19,729 bases of DNA, taken from the NCBI GenBank assembly GCA_002311865.1, contig DBZV01000200.1, positions 33,946 through 53,674 of the forward strand. The letters are read 5' to 3'. This DNA is from Dehalococcoidia bacterium UBA1151 (lineage in GTDB: Bacteria > Chloroflexota > Dehalococcoidia > Lucifugimonadales > Lucifugimonadaceae). The translations under genes were made by a program, and so were the position numbers. A model generated the notes under the pieces. That model was not told the origin of the DNA and ran no database searches. It worked only from the letters and a program-made list of their open reading frames with translations. This document shows, piece by piece, positions 13,689 to 19,729 of the stretch (its first letter is position 1; each line of letters starts with the position of its first letter).

Positions 13689-15709
13689 GGCGCCAACCCC
13701 GCGGACTAATATTTTTGGCCGTGATCTTTGTAATTTCGGCTCTCGTGGTTGCGTTTCCAACGATCGATATCAGTCTGTTTGGTGGATCGTTTGAGCGTGG
13801 CGATAGTGACAACCTTCTTGGCCTGTCACTTGGCCTGGATCTGCAGGGCGGCACACACCTTGTCTACAGCGCTCAGACAAAAGATGGTGAAGACCCCACT
13901 ATTGATGATATGGACGCTGTCCGATCAACGATCGAGTCTCGGATCAACCAGTTCGGACTGAGCGAACCAACAGTCCAGCTTCTCGGCACTCCCCCGGACC
14001 GTATTCTCATCCAGATTCCGGGATTAACCGGCGCCAGCATTAGTGCTGGGTTCCAGGGAAACGCAGTCACTGCTGATGAACTTGAGGCCTATTTCAGGAG
14101 TGATCTTGGCCACCCGGAAGCCACAGTAGAGACCGTCAAAGACGATGATGACATAGAACTGCTTGTGGTCAGCATCAATGAGCTCCAAGGCGACCGCATC
14201 GATATAGAAGGCAACGTTCTGGAGGTATCTGAGGCGGAGCAGATTCGCACCAGGCTTGGCGATAAGTTCCCGGCTCAGTTGCGAGTCCTTTACACAGCCT
14301 CGATTCCGACCGTGACTTCTACGGCCACGTCGATAGAGTTCGCGGCCTCCACAGTTCCTGTTGTAGAGGCGACGGTGGCGCTGATTCAAGAAGAGATCGC
14401 CGCCATTGGCCGAGCGGGTCTGCTGGTTGAAGAAATCAGCGAGCGAAACTTCAGCATCACAATTCCGAATCCGGTTGAAGACAGACTCACCGAAGATGGT
14501 GAGGTCGTTGAGGGTGAAGTTACTGCCATCAGACGAGCCTTTTTGGAACGCTTTGGCACTCCCCTCATATTCGCGCTTACGGGCCAGATTAACGCCTACA
14601 CCGTTGGTGGTGGCGTGCAGGAAGCGAAGCAGCTTATTGGCCAGACGGCCCAGCTTGAGTTCCGAGAACGCACATGCGGACCGCTGCTCGATCCCCAGGA
14701 TGGTACCGAGTGGCCACCGGATGGCCTGACCTCATTCGAGTGGGCGCTAGAGCGATGCACCAATCCGAACTATTTCAGCGAAACTTCTCTACCTCTGACC
14801 GGCGCTAACCTGGTGGACGCCTACGCAGGTACCCAACCAGGGATTGCCCGACCAGTTGTCAATATTGAGTTTGACGGTGAAGGTGCGGATGAGTTCTTTG
14901 AGGTCACCGACCGAATCTCCAGGACCAATGGGCTGCTGGCGATCTACCTGGATGGCAATGAGCTTGTGGCTCCTGCTGCTTCGGCTGGAATCAGTGGTGG
15001 TAGGGCCTTCATTCAGGGTCCAGATTTCACGGGTGAGCGCACCCGGACGGTGGCAATTCAGCTCAAGTCCGGTGCGTTGCCACTGGAATTGACGCTGGTT
15101 CAGGAGCGCAATGTTGATGCCACGCTTGGTGAGGACACTCTCAGAAAGAGCGTAATCGCCGGCATGATTGGTCTCATCCTGGTGCTCTCTTACATGATTA
15201 TTTACTACAAGGCGCCAGGTGTAGTCGCATCGATAGCCCTGATCCTCTACGCGGTGATAACCCTTGCGGTGTTCAAGCTTGCACCGGTTACGTTGACCCT
15301 TTCCGGAATTGCCGCGCTGATCCTGACCATTGGTACCGCAGTGGACGCGAATATCTTGATCGCGGAACGCACCAAGGAAGAGCTGCGGGCTGGACGAACT
15401 CTCTTCGCCGCAATCACTGAAGGGTTCGCACGAGCGTGGCCGTCCATCAGGGACAGTAATGTGGCAACTCTCATCACAAGTGCGGTTCTGTTCTGGTTCG
15501 GAGACCGTTTGGGCACAAGCGTCATGCAGGGATTCGCGTTGACGCTTGGTATCGGTACGCTTGTCAGCATGTTCACGGCATACTTCGCCAGTCGGGTCAT
15601 CAGCCGGACCGTTGCCAGGCTGACGGGACCATCTCGAATGAAGCTCTGGGTTCCGGTCGGCGGTGTGGGCGCGGATCACAGCGAGCCAAGTCAACAGGCC
15701 GGAGATTAA
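13685..15709 (+). CDS. secD: Protein translocase subunit SecD, with enlarged P1 domain
   Basis: Membrane accessory of the SecYEG channel that uses the proton gradient to help pull proteins across. A transmembrane helix at 7-24 is followed by GLSLGLDLQGGTHLVY (46-61) and the first P1 repeat, ending IQIPGL (109-114). The family's usual next element, EAKQLIGQTAQLEFRE (313-328), comes about 195 residues later, so there is a large insertion. The P1 head follows, with Cys331 and Cys358 as possible disulfide partners. Five C-terminal helices start near 487 and include TAVDANILIAERTKEE (551-566). Length is 674 residues, against roughly 400-620 in the family. The GTG start overlaps the preceding TGA by four bases. 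secF follows after 3 bp. Confidence 0.95.
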   Translation: MRRQPRGLIFLAVIFVISALVVAFPTIDISLFGGSFERGDSDNLLGLSLGLDLQGGTHLVYSAQTKDGEDPTIDDMDAVRSTIESRINQFGLSEPTVQLLGTPPDRILIQIPGLTGASISAGFQGNAVTADELEAYFRSDLGHPEATVETVKDDDDIELLVVSINELQGDRIDIEGNVLEVSEAEQIRTRLGDKFPAQLRVLYTASIPTVTSTATSIEFAASTVPVVEATVALIQEEIAAIGRAGLLVEEISERNFSITIPNPVEDRLTEDGEVVEGEVTAIRRAFLERFGTPLIFALTGQINAYTVGGGVQEAKQLIGQTAQLEFRERTCGPLLDPQDGTEWPPDGLTSFEWALERCTNPNYFSETSLPLTGANLVDAYAGTQPGIARPVVNIEFDGEGADEFFEVTDRISRTNGLLAIYLDGNELVAPAASAGISGGRAFIQGPDFTGERTRTVAIQLKSGALPLELTLVQERNVDATLGEDTLRKSVIAGMIGLILVLSYMIIYYKAPGVVASIALILYAVITLAVFKLAPVTLTLSGIAALILTIGTAVDANILIAERTKEELRAGRTLFAAITEGFARAWPSIRDSNVATLITSAVLFWFGDRLGTSVMQGFALTLGIGTLVSMFTAYFASRVISRTVARLTGPSRMKLWVPVGGVGADHSEPSQQAGD

Positions 15710-15712
15710 CCC

Positions 15713-16627
15713 GTGGATGTAGTCGGAAGAAACCATTGGTTTTTGAGCCTGTCGGCGGTCCTTGTGATCATCGGCATTATCTTCATTTCAATTCCACCAA
15801 GGCTTAATCTGGGAATCGATTTCACGTCCGGGACCAGTTTCGACCTGAAATTTACCGATGACGTGAAAACCGAAGACGTTCGGGCCGCACTGTCAGCGGC
15901 TGGTCATGGCGACGCGATCATCCAGAAGGCCGGGGATGGCGAGTTCTTCATTCGAACCCGTGATCTTGGCCAGTCAGGCATTGAAGAGATTCAGGCGGAG
16001 ATCAACACATCTATTTCTCTGGATTACCGCATTCCCAGCGTCACATCGGTGGGGCAGTCTGTAGCTGACGACACGGTGCGTAATGCCATAATCGCAGTGA
16101 TCGTGGCGGCGCTCTTCGTCATGTTGTACGTGATGTACGCGTTCCGTACAGTGCCACGCTCATATCGTTACGCCATCGCCGCGATAATCGCCCTGGGTCA
16201 TGATGTATTCATCGTGCTGGGTCTCTTCTCAATCCTTGGTCATGTCATCGACGCCGAGGTGAACGCGATCTTCATCGTGGGAATCTTGACCGTGATCGGT
16301 TACTCAGTCCACGACACAATTGTCATTTTCGACAGGATTCGTGAGAACGTGTCGCTTGCGCCAAGTCGACCGTTCAGCGCGTCCGTGAACATCTCAATCA
16401 ATGAGAGCTTCGCACGCTCACTCAGCACGTCCATAACTACCGCGCTCACAATTTTGGCCCTGCTGCTGTTTGGGGGCGAGACGCTACGTGACTTCCTGAT
16501 TGTTCTGCTCTCAGGAGTAATCGTGGGAACGTACAGTTCCATTTTCCTTGCCGCCCAGATTCTGGTGGCGTGGGAAAACCGCGACTACAGGAAGCTGAAG
16601 TTCTGGGGACGGGCGACTGCCAACTAG
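15713..16627 (+). CDS. secF: Protein translocase subunit SecF
   Basis: Partner of SecD in the accessory translocase complex. The 304-residue protein has a first transmembrane helix (about 9-27), then GIDFTSGTSF (34-43), and a short P4 periplasmic domain. Five more helices follow, including the conserved VGILTVIGYSVHDTIVIFDR segment starting near 188. The GTG at 15713 has GGAG eight bases upstream, lying across the secD stop. The gene stands immediately after secD with a 3-bp gap, so the two subunits are made from one message. An 83-bp gap with a TACAAT hexamer (16670-16675) then precedes nfo. Confidence 0.96.
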   Translation: MDVVGRNHWFLSLSAVLVIIGIIFISIPPRLNLGIDFTSGTSFDLKFTDDVKTEDVRAALSAAGHGDAIIQKAGDGEFFIRTRDLGQSGIEEIQAEINTSISLDYRIPSVTSVGQSVADDTVRNAIIAVIVAALFVMLYVMYAFRTVPRSYRYAIAAIIALGHDVFIVLGLFSILGHVIDAEVNAIFIVGILTVIGYSVHDTIVIFDRIRENVSLAPSRPFSASVNISINESFARSLSTSITTALTILALLLFGGETLRDFLIVLLSGVIVGTYSSIFLAAQILVAWENRDYRKLKFWGRATAN

Positions 16628-16710
16628 TCGTAGTGTGTTGCCTATCGACCAATCTAATGATTCGATGTCTACAATAGGCGACCGACTAAGACAGGCGGGA
16701 GATTAACGTC

Positions 16711-17562
16711 ATGTACCTGGGCGCCCACGTATCATCAGCCGGCGGGCTGGAAAAATCTGTTGGCCGTGCGCTAGAAATTGGCGCTGAAGCCATGCAACTC
16801 TTTCCGTCATCACCTCGGATGTGGCGATTCAAGCCAACTCCGGAAGCCAACATCGACAAGTTCAATGTCGCAGCCGCTGAAGCCAACATGGGCCCCACCG
16901 TGTTTCACGGAATCTATCTGTGTGCGTTGGCTGCCGAAGACGAAGCGTTGCTAGCACGCAGTATTGATTCCCTGACAAACTACCTGAAGCTTGCAGAAGC
17001 CATTCAGGTTGAAGGCGTCCTGTTCCATCCGGCCAGTCACAAGGGACGCGGGTACGAGACGGTTGAGAAGCAGTTTGTTGATTCGGTGCACCATATTCTG
17101 AAAGAGGCGCCGGGACCCCCGTGGCTGGCGCTTGAGAACAGTGCCGGCATGGGGGATCATATCGGCTCGAAGTTTGAAGAGCTTGGGCGGCTGATCAAGG
17201 CGATCGATAGCCCTCGCATCAAGGTATGTTTCGACACTCAGCATGCGTTCGCAGCTGGGTACGACATGTCCACGCCAGATGGTGTTGCAGCGGCGATGGA
17301 CGAGTTCGATCGTGAAATCGGAGTTGATCTCATTAAAGCGGTTCACTGCAACGACTCCAAGACCCCGCTGGGATCATCAGTCGACCGTCACGAGAACATT
17401 GGCGAAGGTGAGATCGGTATCGATGGCTTTGAGGCCATCATGATCCATCCTGCATTCGCAGAGGTACCGTTTTACCTTGAGGTTCCCGGTTTTGAGAAGG
17501 GCGGCCCGGATAAGCGGAATATGGATTTGGTAAAGGCCATCCGTGAGCGGGCACAGAGTTAG
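16711..17562 (+). CDS. nfo: Endonuclease IV (AP endonuclease)
   Basis: Zinc-dependent endonuclease that cuts the backbone 5' to abasic sites in base-excision repair. The 283-residue TIM-barrel protein has candidates for all nine trinuclear zinc ligands: His66, His106, Glu142 (LENSAG), Asp175 and His178 (CFDTQHAFAAGYD), His212 (HCNDSK), Asp225 and His227 (VDRHENIGEG), and Glu257 (YLEVPG). The ATG at 16711 has GGGAG nine bases upstream. The next gene starts 6 bp after the stop, suggesting an operon with the small metallopeptidase and the phosphodiesterase. A possible -10 (TACAAT) stands 36 bases before the start, without a good -35. Confidence 0.96.
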   Translation: MYLGAHVSSAGGLEKSVGRALEIGAEAMQLFPSSPRMWRFKPTPEANIDKFNVAAAEANMGPTVFHGIYLCALAAEDEALLARSIDSLTNYLKLAEAIQVEGVLFHPASHKGRGYETVEKQFVDSVHHILKEAPGPPWLALENSAGMGDHIGSKFEELGRLIKAIDSPRIKVCFDTQHAFAAGYDMSTPDGVAAAMDEFDREIGVDLIKAVHCNDSKTPLGSSVDRHENIGEGEIGIDGFEAIMIHPAFAEVPFYLEVPGFEKGGPDKRNMDLVKAIRERAQS

Positions 17563-17568
17563 GGAGAT

Positions 17569-17955
17569 ATGCAGGATAGCGTGAGAGCTCGGATGAGTAT
17601 TGAGGATTTTGAACAACTGGTAATCGAGGCGATAGACTCGCTTCCAGAAGAGTTCATCAAGCGCCTGGATAACGTTGATATCACTGTGGAGTCGATGCCG
17701 ACCCGGGCTCAACTTGCGCAACAGGGAATCCCGGATGACAGTCTATTGTTGGGGCTGTATGAAGGCGTGCCGATGACGGCCCGGCAGAACTATGGTTTTG
17801 TGCTGCCTGACAAGATCACCATCTTCCAGGAGTCGATTGAGATGGCATGCGCTACATCGGAAGAGATTGTGCATGTTGTGCGTGACACCGTTGTGCACGA
17901 AGTTGCGCACCATTTTGGGATTGACGATGATGCACTTCACGCGCTTGGCCTATAG
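17569..17955 (+). CDS. Zincin-like metallopeptidase family protein (PF06262-type)
   Basis: Small 128-residue protein of the bacterial minimal-zincin family. The key motif is HEVAHHFGIDD (110-120): HExxH with a following His/Asp that would complete a zinc site. Other family features are FEQLVIEAIDSLPEEF (14-29), LDNVDITVE, LGLYEGVP (61-68) and LPDKITIF. The function is not well established; proteolytic activity is inferred only from the zinc motif. The ATG at 17569 has GGAG unusually close (2 bases); GTG 17581 and ATG 17593 are possible starts, the latter giving MSIEDFEQL, which looks like the family N-terminus. It is tightly packed behind nfo and followed 34 bp later by the phosphodiesterase. 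Confidence 0.88.
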   Translation: MQDSVRARMSIEDFEQLVIEAIDSLPEEFIKRLDNVDITVESMPTRAQLAQQGIPDDSLLLGLYEGVPMTARQNYGFVLPDKITIFQESIEMACATSEEIVHVVRDTVVHEVAHHFGIDDDALHALGL

Positions 17956-17989
17956 CAACTGGCGCTAGACCAGACGGAAGGAATTGCAC

Positions 17990-19408
17990 GTGACCAGGGT
18001 TGTGATTGCGACCTTCGATGGGCTGCAGATGTGGCAGATCGATCCCGAGGTAACCCCAAACCTTTACAGTTTTGCGGCCCAGGGCGTGCGGTTTGAGCGC
18101 CACCATCCGGTAGTACCAAGTGTCACCCGGCTCAACGCCACCAGCATGGTTACCGGCTGCCTTCCGGGAAGTCACGGCATTGCGGGCAACCGGATGCTTT
18201 TCCGGGATGTCTGGCCCAACAAGGTGGCGGATGTACTGGAACCCGAGTTGAGACTGATCAAACGGGAGTCCGGGAATCGAGTTCTTCTGAAGCCGACGCT
18301 GGCTGAGCGGCTGACCAGTGAAAACATGGAGTACGCCGCCGTTGTCTCAGGAACATCTGGCAACGCGTTCTGCCACGTTCCCAACGCTGATATTTCTGGG
18401 GGATTGGTCATTCACCCTGAGTTCTCACTGCCTGACGATATCAACCCACAGATAGTCCAAAAGTTTGGCGCTTGGCCGGAGATGGTTCTACCAAACGCGC
18501 CGCTAATTGCGCATGCCACGGATATCTTTGTCGACTACGTAATGGGCGAACGCAAGTCTGATGTTGGACTCATCTGGTACGCGGAGCCTGACAAGTCTCA
18601 GCATGCGACCGGGGTTGGATCCGAGACGTCAGTTGCTGCAATAAAGGCTGCAGACCATGAGTTTGGACGTCTGCTCAACGCCATATCAGATGACACGAAT
18701 GTGTTCGTGATCTCGGACCACGGCTACTCAACTTCTGAAGGAATCATCGAGATCGAGTCGATGTTGAACGCTCAGGGATATCCATCCCTTGGCGAATCTG
18801 GAGGCATTGGGGTGGCCGCAAATGGTGGGACTGCCCTCATCTACGGAGAAGATCTGGGTAACGGGCAGGCCGATACGATGGTCGATTGGCTGATTGATCA
18901 GACCTGGTGTGGCTCAATATTTGCTTCTGAGCGCATTGGGGCGGTTGAGGGTACGCTGCCGATGAGTTTGATTGGTATGGAAGGTCCGCGGTCAGCAGAT
19001 ATCGGGGTTGGATCCAACTGGAGACCCGCAGATGGGAAACAGAGCGTGGCTCACTCGAATACGTTTGGGTCTATGGCAGAAGGCCACGGGGAGCATGGCG
19101 GGCTGAGTCCAACCGAGATGCGCAACACGCTGATCGCACGGGGACCAGCTTTCCGGTCAGGTATCGTGTCGGAGTTGCCCAGCGGCAATATCGATCTGGC
19201 GCCGACGGTGCTGAACATTCTGGGCGTCGTCGGCGATGGTATGGATGGGCGGGTGTTGTCGGAAGCGCTCGTTGATGCGAACGACTATCAGGCATTCAGC
19301 GAACCTGAGTACCGGTCGCATGAGGCGACCCGTGGCGAGTATCGTCAGGTGCTACAGACCGTTGAGTATGCAGGGGTTAGCTACGTGGAGCAGGCGAACC
19401 GGATTTAG
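17990..19408 (+). CDS. Alkaline-phosphatase-superfamily phosphodiesterase / nucleotide pyrophosphatase
   Basis: The 472-residue protein has the metal-site pattern of the type I phosphodiesterase/nucleotide pyrophosphatase family. The landmarks are Asp10 in ATFDGL, probable nucleophile Thr46 in PSVTRLNATS followed by TGCLPGSHGI, Asp201 and His205 in EPDKSQH, Asp243-His244 in ISDHGYS, and His369 in GEHGG. The enzyme would hydrolyse phosphoester or phosphodiester bonds with two metal ions; the substrate is unknown. GTG 17990 is chosen because AAGGA lies seven bases upstream; an in-frame TTG at 17984 is only one base from that site. No signal peptide is visible, so it seems cytoplasmic. It is the last gene of a tight run after nfo. 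No terminator is evident behind it. Confidence 0.9.
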   Translation: MTRVVIATFDGLQMWQIDPEVTPNLYSFAAQGVRFERHHPVVPSVTRLNATSMVTGCLPGSHGIAGNRMLFRDVWPNKVADVLEPELRLIKRESGNRVLLKPTLAERLTSENMEYAAVVSGTSGNAFCHVPNADISGGLVIHPEFSLPDDINPQIVQKFGAWPEMVLPNAPLIAHATDIFVDYVMGERKSDVGLIWYAEPDKSQHATGVGSETSVAAIKAADHEFGRLLNAISDDTNVFVISDHGYSTSEGIIEIESMLNAQGYPSLGESGGIGVAANGGTALIYGEDLGNGQADTMVDWLIDQTWCGSIFASERIGAVEGTLPMSLIGMEGPRSADIGVGSNWRPADGKQSVAHSNTFGSMAEGHGEHGGLSPTEMRNTLIARGPAFRSGIVSELPSGNIDLAPTVLNILGVVGDGMDGRVLSEALVDANDYQAFSEPEYRSHEATRGEYRQVLQTVEYAGVSYVEQANRI

Positions 19409-19672
19409 GGCGGTACTTCGCACTACGCCGTCATAACGCGCTTCAGCCGTACGTCAGTCCAGCGGAGACTCGAACCCGGGCACGCACCACTTCGACGTCA
19501 AAAGAATTCAGATACGTAACACGCCCCTGACTCGCGAATCGCGGCGCGGCATGGCAGTTCAGAGCGCGTGTGCCTGGATCCTGGATATCTCCGCAAAGCC
19601 TTCGATTCCGGGATGACGTTCGTGGTGGGCGCAACGCGCGGGGAAACGCAATGGCAGAAAGGAGGGCTCATC
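19409..19672. other. Intergenic region after the phosphodiesterase gene
   Basis: No gene is supported here. It holds one interspersed repeat (19571-19622) and, on the minus strand near 19461-19485, a tRNA T-arm-like stretch GGGTTCGAGTCTCCG with an imperfect stem. No intrinsic terminator is visible. The strong ribosome-binding site AAAGGAGGG at its right end belongs to the next gene. Confidence 0.6.
19571..19622 (+). repeat. Interspersed repeat, copy E
   Basis: The sequence runs from TGCCTGGATC to CGGGATGACG and shares 42 of its first 48 bases with the inverted-orientation copy at 8662-8714. Its ends also match the shorter hairpin copies A and C. Confidence 0.82.
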
Positions 19673-19729
19673 TTGTCCGGTAGCGGCGGGTCTATGACCC
19701 GCTGTTCCGGCTTTGAAGTGCCAGCCAGC
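19673..19729 (+). CDS. Start of an unidentified gene, cut by the window edge
   Basis: A TTG at 19673 lies six bases after AAAGGAGGG, the strongest ribosome-binding site in the window. The frame is open for all 19 codons to the edge and begins MSGSGGSMTRCSGFEVPAS. Too little is visible to name the product. A hairpin (GCGGGTC/GACCCGC around TAT) lies within the first codons and could reduce translation. An alternative is that the purine-rich run is fortuitous. Confidence 0.4.
   Translation, partial: MSGSGGSMTRCSGFEVPAS

Noticed and set aside
14789..15736. 315-codon minus-strand open frame opposite secD
   Set aside because: It overlaps unmistakable SecD sequence end to end, has low-complexity polar composition and shows no family motif or ribosome-binding site of note.
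19443..19634. 63-codon minus-strand open frame
   Set aside because: It runs through repeat copy E and the T-arm-like sequence, with no recognisable domain or start signal.
19681..19707. Hairpin at the right edge considered as a terminator or riboswitch
   Set aside because: The GCGGGTC/GACCCGC stem is short, has no T-tract and lies inside the probable beginning of the next gene; it matches no riboswitch class I know.

Overview
The window looks like a stretch of bacterial chromosome made mostly of housekeeping genes. Gene content, moderate GC and protein style (a short cell-division cluster, trmD-rplS, priA-def-cca-secDF-nfo) suggest Chloroflexota, possibly the Dehalococcoidia/SAR202 side. This is inferred from recollection of family and gene order, not from a search, and is only moderately secure.

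Left part, minus strand (1-6368): a promoter region near 6465-6494 reads leftwards into mraZ, rsmH, ftsA and ftsZ. A GC-rich hairpin follows, then two tandem paralogous amidase-signature enzymes, the second cut by the window edge. None of the peptidoglycan genes usual in a dcw cluster (mraY, murC-G, ftsI, ftsW, ftsQ, ftsL) lies between mraZ and ftsZ. Upstream of mraZ is a helically phased array of five TGG-starting boxes that fits an MraZ autoregulatory operator.

Right part, plus strand (about 6600-19408): a MogA/MoaB-type molybdopterin protein overlaps trmD by four bases. rplS follows with its own promoter-like sequence, leader and strong terminator. Next is a gene-poor stretch (8418-8973) rich in short hairpin repeats, including a perfect 28-bp inverted repeat and a tRNA-like 5' fragment. 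Then come priA (restart helicase), def (deformylase with a long acidic tail), a CCA-adding/poly(A)-polymerase-family enzyme, secD and secF (translocation accessory; SecD has a large insertion), nfo (endonuclease IV), a small zincin-like metallopeptidase and an alkaline-phosphatase-superfamily phosphodiesterase. The last 320 bp hold another copy of the hairpin repeat and the probable beginning of a further gene with a strong ribosome-binding site.

Functionally the window joins cell division (mraZ-rsmH-ftsA-ftsZ), tRNA and ribosome maturation (trmD, cca, rplS), nascent-protein processing and export (def, secDF) and DNA repair/restart (priA, nfo). I see no mobile-element genes, CRISPR arrays or defence system. 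The most interesting material is regulatory or structural: the MraZ box array, a possible AUC start codon for mogA, the SecD insertion, the deformylase tail and the intergenic hairpin family.
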